Assembly (NCBI GenBank): GCA_002081555.1 | Contig: MZNV01002329.1 | Location: forward strand, 1 to 32,597 | Source: Protostelium mycophagum | Taxonomy: Eukaryota > Evosea > Variosea > Protosteliida > Protosteliaceae | Direction: 5' to 3' | Length of the DNA: 32,597 nucleotides | Part shown: piece after piece, positions 1 to 10,558 of the stretch | Layout of the letters: each line of letters begins with the position of its first letter | Position numbering within the stretch: position 1 is the first letter of the stretch | The notes under the pieces: generated by a model | Seen by the model: only the letters and a program-made list of their open reading frames with translations | The model's database searches: none | Told to the model about the DNA's origin: nothing | Position numbers and translations under genes: made by a program

Positions 1-420
1 ATAAATACGAACTTCGCATTTTTTATTTTTTTCCATTTATTAATTATTATTTTTTTACGTTTTGAAGACCTTTTCTCCAGAAAAGACCCTTTTTTGGAAT
101 TTTTGGATCTTAATAAAACCTCAGTCTGTCTGAAGAGACGGAGTTGAGACACTTCTTTATTTCTTCACTGCTCCTGCATTCCATTCCTGTTGTCTCTGAG
201 ATTGAGACAACACAAGGGCAAAAGTTGTACTCAATTATCTTGCAGAAAATTGCAGTACACACATAGATACTGATTCAATGGCCAAAATGGTGGAGAATAT
301 ATCTCAAGAGGAATTTTTACTGAACCAATATAAAACCAATATCATTGTGAAAGAGTCTTTTTTAATTTGAAGAAGTAGCTATTACAAAATTCTGTCTTGT
401 GACAGATAAAAAAAACCTCA
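1..420. other. AT-rich stretch before the first gene
   Basis: No gene could be supported here. A short reading frame starts with ATG near 278 but runs into a stop after about 30 codons and has no family resemblance. The right part (319-393) is a diverged copy of a sequence found again at 19782-19870; both copies sit directly before a start codon, so this stretch may be the promoter and 5' leader of the gene at 421. Confidence 0.5.
319..393 (+). repeat. Dispersed upstream repeat, copy A
   Basis: The core 342-375 matches 19815-19849 with a single 1-nt length difference, and the flanks (ACTGAACC at 319, AAAATTCTG near 393) are also shared in the same order. Both copies lie on the plus strand, 30-90 nt before the start codon of a plus-strand gene. 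It could be an old short mobile element or a duplicated promoter piece; no terminal repeats or target duplications are visible. Confidence 0.7.
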
Positions 421-2962
421 ATGGCAGAGTGTAGATGTTTACTTACGTATAATTCCTGGAACAGTTTGGGCATTTTCTTGGACATCATGGAATCGAAAAA
501 TGTGAATGAATTCATAAACACGATGCAGAAGATTTTTGGCAACTGTGAATACGATGATTGTATAGAATGCATCATGAAGATGCCGAAAGACAGACAGTTG
601 AAAGAGTTGAAGAAGTCTTTGGCTGGATTAGAACACCAAGAATTCGCTTGTTTAGACATCTGGATGAATGGATTATTGATGCGTTTGTCAACCAATCGTG
701 TTGGAGGCAGACAAAGTAAGAGTCCTGACCACTTAAATATTTGTGATAATTCTAAATGAGAGTACAGAATCATGGGCTTCTTTTGAGAAAGAGTAAGGAT
801 TTACAAGATCCCACTCTTAACACTCACCCGTATCTATCAGTTTCATCAACTCCTGTGACGGACTGCGAGCTCTCATTGCGATATGTTCTTCGAGCCAGCA
901 CGACAGAACCCCAGGATTCTTCGTCTCTTCTGTAAGACACAGTGCATTATGTCTATTAGAGGGCCTCGCTCTTGCTGCATCAGAATCAGAGGAGATTATC
1001 TTCGTCAACAAATGTAAATCACTTGGAATCTGGGATTGTCTAAAAAAGGTTCTTCCTCACCATTTTCTTGCATTCTCTGATCTTCCCATAGTGTTTTGTG
1101 AGCGAGAGTTGTGTGGTCAAATATGCCAGCGTTAAGCTCTCTGCCTTCTTCTCGAGGTTTATGACGGAGCTCTCTTCAGAAGAAATGTGTGTTTCCTTCG
1201 AACTGCTGCTCCAGTGGGGCAGGACACCACATGAGGACATTGTAAAAGAATTAAAGACATGGGGTTCATTCCAGAAAAAGGCGATCAAACCAGCAGATGA
1301 TCCAGAGAAAGCCATCGTCTTTGTGCCGAGGTTGGTGATCTGATCAAATCATCATTTTAATTCATCGAACTCACAATTGATACCAGATGGATGGAATTAT
1401 CAAGAGAGAGTTTGTTGGCATCTTGTAACCAACTTTTATTGGGCCGAATGACTGATTCGATCGATTTAAGAGATCAGTTCCTGGCCCTCCTCAGATATAA
1501 AGACGGTCTCTTGATCGATCAGCTCATGTATTATGCCGTACAAGTCAGACCCGAATGGTTTCCAGGTACCAGTAATCATCACATTCTACGTACATCACGT
1601 CATCTCGAGTAATTGATCCTCCGCATGAATATAAATGAGATTATGTGCAAGAAAGTCATCAACAATCTGATGAATAAAGGAAGTGGTGCCTCTATGACGG
1701 CGTCAGAGATGTTAGAGATCCTGTGTGGATGCCTACCTTTCGAGCCCTTATTCGACAACAAGAACAGAAAAGAACATTCTTTATGCGTACAAGAATTCAA
1801 GAAGAAGCCAGAGAGGTACATTCAGCTCAGGAAAGCGTATAAGTTACACTCCTTCGTGACCGTCGCTGAGGCCAAAAGGTATAATTATGATATATATAAT
1901 ATTATGATATATAATTATGAATAAATATTCACCCTCACAGACTATACGAAGAATCATACAAATATGCAGCAGAGACACGATTCACACCACAGAACTGGGC
2001 ACAAATGAATGAGGACGTAAGGAATACTTTTCATCGAATAATGCATAACACGGTCCAGTCCGCCACATTCCAAAACTGTGTTCTGAGGATGTTGACATCT
2101 CTCTGCAACTGTATAGATGACACCACAGACGACGATATTAACATATTGGTGTCCTATTTACCAATAGCTTATTCGGCGATATCACCACACTCGAAGAAGT
2201 TGACCCCACCGGAGCAAGAACAATTCTTGAGTTGTAGAACTATGTTCTTAGACAGGTGGATATTTTTTATGGTGGACGAGGTGACTGACGCATATCAGAG
2301 TTTGTATGTCGAATATACCGGCACAAATACCGAAGAGTAGCGTGATCGGGTTGTGTTTCGCAGGCCCTTTATTGTACATAAAGACAATGAACCTGCTGCA
2401 GAAGAAAGGAAATATACAACAGATAAATGCATGGGAAAAGGCGCCTGATCTTCTCGAGGGATGCAGCATCGGCCAAATCAAGCAGGTAACAAATTGTTAT
2501 ATATTCGTATTAGTTCTGACATTTACAGATGTTGGAGCAAAAGATAAAACCCCTTGTACACAAATTGTTATTCAAGACTGTTGCCAATAGACTCGCCGAC
2601 CTCGAGGTAATTGTGCACATCGTGTCATGCGCTCAATGATGCAGAATGATCAAGGGAGTTATGACATGTTGTGTTGTAGACACTGGACTGTTCTTGAAGC
2701 ATTATTCGTCATGTGGGATTGCCAAAATGATAAGAGTACGCTCGAATTAGTGTTAACCTGTTCACTCTCTTTGTGCAAGTGGTTGGAAAAGACGAAGAGA
2801 AATCGGTTGGCGAGCGAAGCGGCAAAGAGTGGTATGTCTTTAGGTGTACAAATGTCAATATGTTTTGAATGTTATATAGCGGTGGAGTTGTATCAGTCCG
2901 CACCTCAAGACAAGAAGACATTAGATAGACTGCTGATTCCGTTGAGAAAATACATAAAATGA
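421..2962 (+). CDS. Large alpha-helical protein, family not recognised
   Basis: About ten exons: 421-715, 841-1048, 1092-1330, 1387-about 1543, about 1640-1878, 1941-2255, 2299-2485, 2529-2606, 2645-2831 and 2880-2962. From 1941 to the TGA at 2960-2962 every splice phase closes. The product is roughly 560 residues, almost wholly predicted helix with repeated Leu-rich pairs of helices, as in HEAT-like scaffold proteins, and has several Cys and Trp. I see no catalytic motif, signal peptide or membrane segment. Two joins are unsettled: 715 to 841 does not close in phase with a plain GT-AG intron, and the intron around 1544-1639 has more than one possible boundary. The start at 421 is the first in-frame ATG and could be preceded by another exon. 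It might be a subunit of a nuclear or transcription complex, but I cannot name one. Confidence 0.6.
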
Positions 2963-3388
2963 AATCAGCACGTGTTGACCGTTTATTCTTCAAATGAACC
3001 TATTTTTTTAAATAGGCAGCCCATGCACGCGAGGTGCTGCAATTCACGACCCGGTAACTGACGTAAAATTAACGTGCGGGCGGAGACTTTGCCATCTATC
3101 GCCCGTGGCCGCGGTTGCGTTTGCGAATAAATTCGATCCCGTGTCGACGGATTCGGCGAATATTCCTCCTAACTCCGAGCGGAATGTGCGGTCCGATGTC
3201 AAATAACGTAAGATTTGACAATAATACATGCTCCGTGTCATTTGGAGATGAAATTTCGATCAAATTAGATGGACGGGACCCCGTATGTCACCCCAAAAAG
3301 ACCCGAGTGTGTACAAATGCCCTTTTACGGAGAAATTATGATTATTCCCGACCCCCCCGTTCGCACTCATTCATAACTGCACAGCACG
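2963..3388. promoter_or_regulatory. Spacer and likely promoter of the DUF229 gene
   Basis: No gene is supported. The stretch is richer in CpG than its surroundings (about 3030-3200). It contains a 24-nt element at 3052-3075 with a TGACGTAA core like a bZIP/CRE site, which recurs at 8163-8186. The element is 314 nt before the ATG at 3389. Regulation is inferred from position only. Confidence 0.4.
3052..3075 (+). repeat. 24-nt upstream element, copy 1
   Basis: Begins CGGTAACTGACGTA. It matches 8163-8186 at 21 of 24 positions, and a GCGGGC follows in both copies (directly here, after 5 nt in the other). Both copies are about 310 nt from the start codon of the neighbouring gene, in opposite orientation relative to that gene. 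Confidence 0.6.
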
Positions 3389-5968
3389 ATGAACAGTATT
3401 TCACGATTTCTACGGTCAAGAATAATGCAGAAAGAGGTCGAGATGACCTCACGTTCTAGAGAGGTGATTCCACGTGATGGAGAGATCGCCTTGGACATGT
3501 CAACAAACGGGGAGAATACAGAGCCAAGTTTTTTTAGGAGACTGATGGTACAAGCACCTGCTTGGGCTTACATGCCCTTGAAGACAGACAAGTCAAACGA
3601 GTTCTCCACCAGACAGATCGCACAGATCATAGCTTGTGCTGCCTTTTTTACGGCCTCTAATATCTGCTACTTGTTATCGCTAGAAGGAGGTGAGTTTTTA
3701 CCTCTTGTTCGATGATGCTCACAGTCGATAGGTGACTCCGTCCTGTGGATCCAAGATCACCTTGTCTCTTTGGCGGTAAACACTTCCTCAGCCGCCATTC
3801 TGGCCGCGTTGGGTTGCCTCGTTCTCCGGGTTGGTCCATCATTAGGACGGAAAACATCCTCCATCCTCCTCCTCTACTATCTCCTGCCTCTACTGTGCAT
3901 GTTCACCGTGAGTCGGGGCTCGACTGCATCAAAGTGAGAATTTATTTCCACCTTTATGGACTGACACGGAGCAGTCATGGAGGGCTAAATATTGCCGGAT
4001 ATATATTCTTAATCACTCCGCTATTACTCGTAACACAAGCCTTCGCTCTTCTTTATTCCCGAGCGAGCCGTCAAGTTTTTTACTCTTGTCTGGCCATTTT
4101 TCTGTTGGTCACACCAATTGTTGCAACAATACGCTTCTCAGCGGTCCGGTGAGTCACCTTCCCGCCAAAATGATAAGAGGACTAACCTCTATAGTAATGA
4201 ATGGGATGATGGATTCGATCAGAAATCATTGATGAATGACCACGAGCATTGCCGTGTGCAAGTGCCGACCTTAAACTGGAATTCTTTACTGCCATACAGA
4301 TGGATGAACTTTTTCACGGGATCTACAACCTGCGGTGTCCGCCCCAACTTTGCCAAACTAGAAGGTGAGCGTTGTAGATCATCACGATTGAATTTTTCTG
4401 AATTATTAGGTGGACTTTTAACTGTGGAGTGCAGCACAGAAGCCATTGTGATGGAGCTGCCCAGAACCGAAAATTGGGACTTTTCGATGAAATCTCCCGT
4501 AGATTTCCATCTCAATAGATTTCGAGACAATATTCTGAACCTGACCAAGACTTACGTCTACAACGAGCCGGTGTACATAAAATCTCTTGCCGTTCTTGTC
4601 AGGTAACCAGACAATTATTTCGTTATTCTCTATGACCTTCGAAAAAACAAATAGATATCTTCAGCATCGCATTATAACTGCTTATATACTTTTCTGACGT
4701 CACAGTTGTGACAAGGAAGAACAAGTGCTTGTTCAGAGCGTGAGAGACGAGTCGATTGTAAACGCCAGAAAAGCCCTCAGAAAAAACAAAACGGACGCGG
4801 ACGAATTGAGTGTATTGTATATCAACATCGACGCGTTCTCCCGCACACATTTCAACAGAAGATGGCCCAAAACCATACAATTTCTCGAAGGTAATTAATC
4901 CGACATCTACAACGAGCCAGAAAATAAAATCGAATAGATTTGAACCAACAGAATAAATCAGGAGAAGTCTTTCAGCTCTTCCGCTACCATGCTGTGGGTC
5001 GTAACACCATCCCAAATGACCAAGCGATGTATCTTGGCGTAAATGAAGACGACCCCACCCACAGCCCCCTCGATCTACAACACGACCCGATATGGGAGGA
5101 TTTCGGGGCTTCAGGTCGCGTCACGAGCGTTTTAGACAATTCTTGTCTCGACTGGAGTGTGAAATACCAGTACAACAGAACCTCCAAGTCGGATTTTCAG
5201 ATGGTCTCCCCTTTCTGCTTGCCTCAGTTACATCCTATGGTGAACCCCTATGGCGTCTTGGACGGCCCTTTCTCCATAAGGAGGAGATGTATCAACGGGA
5301 GGTATGACATCACAATTGGTCTGTGTGACATATTGATGACGAATTGTAGGTACTCCCACGATGTCGCTTTAGATTGGCTGGGGCAATTTGTGGAAGATTA
5401 CAGCGACGTGCCGTTTTTTGGAGTCGCGGCTTTCAATGAGGCGCACGAGGGAACTGGCGAGGTAATTTAAATTTCAAATATGTAGAACCCCAAATCTCCA
5501 GTAAGGAATTTTTATTGACATTTCTCAGGTCATCGGTCTTATGGATGATGATTTTGTCGACTTTTTAGAGCGTGTGGACTTCAACAACACAGTTCTATTT
5601 TTAGTATCTGACCACGGACTCCACATGAGCCCGTTTTTCGCCCTCAACACATTCAGCGCACGTGCCGAGAACATGCTACCTATGGGGAACGTTATAGTCC
5701 CCAGGTGGTTCCTTAGCAACCATCCCGAGGTATGTACAATTTGAAATGTTCAATCCAAAAAAATTAATTATTTTAGGTGAAATCAGCACTTGAGAAGAAC
5801 CAGCAGAATCTGATCACGTCATATGATCTGTACGTCTCCATGAAATCTCTGCTAAATTTCGGAGAAAAGTACGAGCATCCATGGGGCCGAAGCATCTTTG
5901 ACGAGATCGACGCACACAGAAATTGTGCAGAGGCGAATATACCAGAGTGGGGATGTTATTGCAAGTAA
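3389..5968 (+). CDS. DUF229 family ectoenzyme with polytopic membrane N-terminus
   Basis: Nine exons rebuild to 702 residues with all phases closing: 3389-3689, 3732-3900, 3975-4148, 4195-4364, 4410-4602, 4706-4890, 4938-5461, 5529-5729, 5777-5968. Residues about 60-215 contain several hydrophobic segments (for example LLLYYLLPLLCM and a long one in exon 3), so this is a multi-pass membrane protein. The rest is a DUF229 domain, a member of the alkaline phosphatase/sulfatase superfamily best known from animals: it has LYINIDAFSRTHFNRRWPKT (family form: fi-G-D-s-S-r-n-R-PKT), an FRYHAVGRNTIPN block, and the late metal-site block SDHG in exon 8. Substrate is unknown for the family; secretory-route or surface location is inferred. 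The exon 2 donor (after CTGTGCAT) was chosen because it alone keeps the next hydrophobic exon in frame. Known family members usually have one anchor, so the polytopic start is notable. Confidence 0.87.
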
Positions 5969-6126
5969 AGAGAGAAGAGACACAAATCAAAACCAAACAG
6001 CACCACAGAACTCCGGCTTCGAGAATAAAGCGCGGAGATTGTAAAGACTTCCATTTTTCAAATTTCCAACTCGAAAAATTCGCGGGAAAAGATAAGCAAA
6101 TAAAACATTGAAATAAATATTTGTCT

Positions 6127-7852
6127 TCATTTCACTCTTGTTCTGAAAAAGTCTTTTGCTCCTGTCGCCAACTGTTTTGATACATCGAAGCTCTGCAAAT
6201 TCTTCTTCACAAGTTCGGATGCGAGGTTTTTGTCTTGATTTACCATCATCGACACATTCATGATGAAATGGCCGATGTCTTTTTGTTCTGGGGTGGTGTC
6301 CTGAGAAGGTCGATATCATTGAAAATCTTGCTGCAGGCAAAAAAAATATCTTTTTTGTCATTTTTGCATATTTTCAAACTTTTAACGTTGTCTACAACTC
6401 ACCTTGAAAACTTTCTCAAACATGTCAGCGTAGAATTTCTCGCCAAAATGAGTCTGGCAGAACCCTTCTGCCACTGTGTCTTTATCTTCAATCGGGATAT
6501 TTACAATCGGCAATTCTTTTCTAAATATATAACAATACTGGGTCATAGACATGCTGTTGCTGCCGCGCAACTGCAGTTCGTACGCGATGAGCTGTTTCAT
6601 GAAACTGCAGGAGGTGAGATGACTGTCTACAACCAGAAATTTTCACAGAATAATCTCACACTTGTAAATCTAAAAATAGATTCAACGAAAGTTTACCCTG
6701 AATTCGGCTTGATGACTGCCCTCCGGCTTCTAACGTATTCAAATGCCTCTTTTAAACTCTTCTTCTCTTCTCTACATAACGTCACCTACTGACGAAATTT
6801 CCGTGAGATTTCACCTCATGAGATAGGCTATGACTAGCGAGGCACTCCGACTTCTTCCCAACATGCAGTGAACAAACACTCTTTCTCCATCTTTTTTGAC
6901 GGCATCTATCCTTCGTCAAAATACAAACCCATCATATATATGAGCATCTACAACGAGAGCACTGAAAAGCACTTTTCAAAAAGATAAAAAAATAAACTCA
7001 CCAATAAACTGAAACGCGGCTTCAAACTCTGTCTCAATATTTTGTGCCTTAGAATCAACCCAAGATATTGTGAAGGTCTCTATATCTTCACCCTTCACCT
7101 GTTCGGTGTACTCTTTAGCACAGTTGACCACCCTCTTTATCTTCCTGGAACTGAGAATCTCGGGGTCGATAAGGTCACGTGCCCCTCCCAGATAGAGGAA
7201 GTTGTCAATAATCTCTGTGATCTTAATGGCAGAGATGGATTCTTGTGATGTTCTGAGGGGTTTGATCTGTTGTCTATCAGATTACGCTCATAATCGTTCT
7301 TTGGCACTTTGATATGATGCATGGTTGTTTGTGATTTCATGGTGATAGAAGTGAAAAATAAAGGTGTACTCACCCCCTCCCTCGATATCTTCAGAGTCCG
7401 GTGCTTCTCCTCTACCAGTAATCCCTCTGCGCTTGCACAGTCGACTACGAATTGATTTTGTTTTTTGGTGAGGTCTGGCATCGTGATCTGGACATTTCAG
7501 TCCGCTTTCTCGAGATTTCGGCTCACCAGTTTGGGATGTATGGCTGGTAGAGAACTGTCGTCTTTCATCTCATGTAAGACAGTCCTCAACTCAACTCCAC
7601 TGATGAGTCTTGATCCTGGGGTACCTCAGCGTAACAATTACTTATTTACAAAATTCACCTTGCCAATTGATCATCCTCATCATACCGATCTTTTGAGATG
7701 TCTCCAAGGCTTCATGATCTGAGAAAAGTTAGACTACAAACTTGGTAGAGTTGATAGTCACCCATTGGAGGTGACTCCATGATTCTTGCTATCTGTGCTG
7801 ACTTTTCCTCTGCTTCAGAGAACGAATGTTTCCTTTTCTTCATCACCTTCAT
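6127..7852 (-). CDS. Dual-specificity protein phosphatase with N- and C-terminal extensions
   Basis: Nine exons on the minus strand give 386 residues: 7852-7762, 7718-7659, 7615-7527, 7487-7374, 7266-7002, 6905-6815, 6771-6697, 6604-6403, 6300-6127. The central domain carries the Cys phosphatase signature HCMLGRSRS: nucleophile Cys220, Arg226, and a general-acid Asp189 about 31 residues earlier. It also has the usual N-terminal strand block (ITEIIDNFLYLGGARDL) and the late NSGFMKQLIAYE helix of DSPs. It should dephosphorylate Ser/Thr and Tyr, or perhaps another phosphorylated substrate. The first about 140 residues and the last about 100 match nothing I know. The coding part could also be read as starting at 7481, but an intron at 7488-7526 joins the upstream exons in phase, so I prefer the long form. 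Confidence 0.88.
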
Positions 7853-8384
7853 GTTTTAGACCTTCGCTCATCGACGTTTTGATGTTATGAACAACGTAAT
7901 CGAAACTATTAAGAGTTCCTACCAAGCAGGACATGGGTCCTTAAGAGGAAAGGGTTCGATTCTCGAAGGCCGAAGCAGAAAGTGATAGCTGCAAGAGGTT
8001 GACCTCTTTGATAGAATGAAGAACACCCACACAGATTTGTGAAGAGATTCAGCAGGTTTGAATGGTGAAATCTCAACGAAACTTGGTCGATTTTAGGTTA
8101 TCAGATGAAATCTCCTCGATCTGCTTGCAAAATACGTAGCATACGTCAACCAAAGCACAGCGCGGTAACTGACGCGAAATCAACGTTGATTGCGGGCTGT
8201 CGGGTTTGGCTTGGTCAGCAGACACAGCACTGTCGAAGACTTCAATTCGTCCTCTAAGGACAACCTCTAAAAAATACAATCATCATCGCATCTGTCGTCA
8301 ACAGCATTCGCTTCCATGGCATCATTCATACAAATTAATTTAAGAGGAAATGCGACGTTGGAAAATTATGGAGTCTGTTGACTT
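7853..8384. other. Spacer between two minus-strand genes
   Basis: No gene is supported. It should hold the 3' end of the gene at 8385-10093 and the promoter of the phosphatase at 7852. It contains the second copy of the 24-nt element (8163-8186), 311 nt before the phosphatase start. A B-box-like GGTTCGATTC near 7956 does not fold into a tRNA. Confidence 0.45.
8163..8186 (+). repeat. 24-nt upstream element, copy 2
   Basis: Begins CGGTAACTGACGCG and matches 3052-3075 at 21 of 24 positions. See the finding on this pair. Confidence 0.6.
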
Positions 8385-10093
8385 TTATGCTTTGAATTGT
8401 GACATTTGGACGGCCTCTGTGCTCTCTTTGATGATGTTGTTCAGCTTGATGGGGTCCGTAATTTTGTGGAATAACTCTGGCTTGAAGGAAAATTTGTCGC
8501 GCATCTTCTCTTCTTGGTCTTGTTCTTCTGAACTGATGTCTTTAACAATTATTGTACACCGTGTTTGACATTTTGAAAATAAATGTCAAAAAAAGAGCGG
8601 ATTTCCTGCTTCTTGTGTCTTCGCCAGCAAATCTTTAAAAATCTGGCGAAAATCGATTGCAAATCATTATGGGATAAAAGTTACCTCTTTTTCTCTGTGT
8701 CGTATTCTTGCAACTCCTTCTCGTGTTTTGTTTTCAAATCTACAACGAGTCAGGCGACGTCGATATTACAAGGTGTGCGTCCAAATGTATTTACGTTCTG
8801 TACATTCTTCACCGTCTAAACGCACTCAATACCAAAAAAATGCATCTTCACAAGCGAAATATCTCACTCAAGCCGAGGGTGTCTTTGTTTGCAGTGACAA
8901 ACAAGTAGAGTCTTTGTCATAAATCAGTTTTTTGACAACGTTCACCAAAAAGTACCGTGGATTCACCCCACTTGAAGCTGGTCCGCGAAAGTCATTTACA
9001 ACATTGAAATTTATCTTTGCAGATTTGATATGAATGCTTATGGTTACCTTCTAGCATCTCCTTGATCTGCTTTGTGATCTCTTTTTTTTCTTTTTTAGAA
9101 TCTTTTTTCCTCATTCTCTCACTATTTTTATAAATAAAATTTTTTATCTCAAGACCAGCAGGAAACAAGCAAAGTATTGCGGGTTTGGTCAGAATCCCCC
9201 AATTCTCGGTAATGAATACATTAATTATCGAGATATTTAACGTGGTGTGGGGAATCTGACTTAACTCTGCAATACTGCTCTTATTGTCTTTATGCAAACA
9301 AAAATGTAATCTTCAAGTGATTGTCAACACAGAATGTCGTGTAATGTAGAAATCACGAACCTTTGCTTTTGAAGAATGGTGATCTGTTTCTTCAACTCGC
9401 GGTACTCTAATTTATGTTTCTGTAATAATTTTCCTCTTGTATCTGTCATCCCTCAGAATTGATGATTTGGATGATCTATATGCCAAAGTGTCAGAAACAT
9501 GAGTAGATCACCTTTTGGTTGATCTTCATCCTCCTCATTCTCATCACCTTCTTGCATCATGTCTTTCACATTCTCCTCTGACACAGCAATCACCTTCTCC
9601 TTCTCCACTTTTTTGGTATTTTTCTTGTCCTTTGCCTTCTTGAGACCGCTCAATTCCTCTAATTCCTCTGCATCTTCGACATCCATGAGAGATTCTGTCT
9701 GTCTCGAATAGGGCTCATGACGTGATTTATTCTTTCTTCTGGTGGCTTTGGACATGGTGGGGGAGGGTGCTTGAGATAATTCGAAGAACCACTTTCCGAA
9801 AAGTGATGGCGCGTTGTAGTTCAATCTTCTCTTTTGTGAGGTTCTCGAAAACACCACAAAATATATTTATAAAGATCTGGTCAGTGCAACCGACATTCAA
9901 ACCACTAAAGTTCGAAATGAACGCCCTGTCTTCTGCCACAAATATTCATTTTCATAAAATCGCACTTCGCATTTCGCAGGTCTGACGTTTTCTGCGGCGA
10001 CAGGACATTCATTCCGATCTCATACAAATGTCTGTTAGCCTCAAGCTCATCATCCGTGGCCCTTCTGCTGCTACCAAATGGAGTGGAATTCAT
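8385..10093 (-). CDS. Charged coiled-coil protein
   Basis: Seven exons close in phase to 275 residues: 10093-9987, 9925-9793, 9731-9512, 9451-9361, 9121-9048, 8739-8685, 8532-8385. The first 80 residues are mixed and unrecognised; residues about 80-155 are highly charged, with an acidic run (DENEEDEDQP); residues about 155-225 are a Lys/Glu coiled coil (KLEYRELKKQITILQ, KKDSKKEKKEITKQIKE) resembling the N-terminal coiled coil of OTUD6-type deubiquitinases. No OTU catalytic domain follows: the frame ends after an amphipathic tail. An in-frame ATG at 9449 means the last four exons could be a separate 121-residue gene, but the intron 9452-9511 joins them in phase and there is no room for a promoter. 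The acceptor at 8740 is CTCGTTGTAG, the recurring word of this window. The first exon is fully antisense to the gene at 10028. Confidence 0.65.
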
Positions 10094-10436
10094 GTACTAT
10101 TTCTCATTTATTCGTTTCTTTGATTAATAATGTATAGGTCCAACTGACCATAACAAACAACAGCGGTAGAACTCTTAGCGGAAAGGTCACCTTTGAGTTG
10201 AAGGACATGATCTCCAGTGACGTCATCTCCTCCAAGAACCCCTCAGGTGAGGCATCTGTCCTGTCCTATAATATCTAAACAACACAGGCGTCGATGTCGA
10301 AGTCCCTGCTTCTGGACTTCAACAGAGCTTTATTGTCGGAGATTTTTATGAGACTGGCAAGACCGGTGCCTACCACCTCTCTGCCTCTTTCAATGGAGAG
10401 AAATCTAACGATCTCATGGTCAAGCTCCTGTTGTAA
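10028..10436 (+). CDS. Small immunoglobulin-like beta-sandwich protein
   Basis: Three exons, 10028-10093, 10138-10246 and 10288-10436, close in phase to 107 residues. The pattern LKLIIRGPSAATKW ... VQLTITNNSG ... LSGKVTFELKD, then a Gly/Ser loop and FIVGDFYETGKTGAYHLSAS, is that of a single Ig-like beta-sandwich such as the C-terminal domain of transglutaminases or related modules: alternating hydrophobic strands with an N-N-S-G turn. No signal peptide or membrane segment is seen, so a cytosolic protein is likely. The exact family is not clear. The first exon overlaps the first coding exon of the minus-strand coiled-coil gene base for base. Confidence 0.65.
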
Positions 10437-10558
10437 TGTAATTCACCGACATAAATCACTCAAAGTGTCATTAGTCCTGCCATACGATTTCGCACGTATT
10501 ATAATTTCATGCTGTTCACTATGATATGATCACATCAGAAGCGATAGTGTAGGGCAAC

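Noticed and set aside
3115-3459. Plus-strand 114-codon frame before the DUF229 gene
   Set aside because: Its composition is basic and irregular, it overlaps the DUF229 start in another frame, and it has no family resemblance.
7479-7852. A separate 89-residue gene ending 15 nt before the phosphatase
   Set aside because: A 39-nt intron (7526-7488) joins these exons in phase to the phosphatase exon, so one gene is simpler.
7914-7985. A tRNA-like B box (GGTTCGATTC) near 7956
   Set aside because: The flanking bases do not pair into a T-stem, and no matching A box or acceptor stem was found on either strand.
8385-9449. An OTUD6-type deubiquitinase on the minus strand
   Set aside because: Only the N-terminal coiled coil is similar; no OTU catalytic Asp-Gly-x-Cys block is present before the stop.
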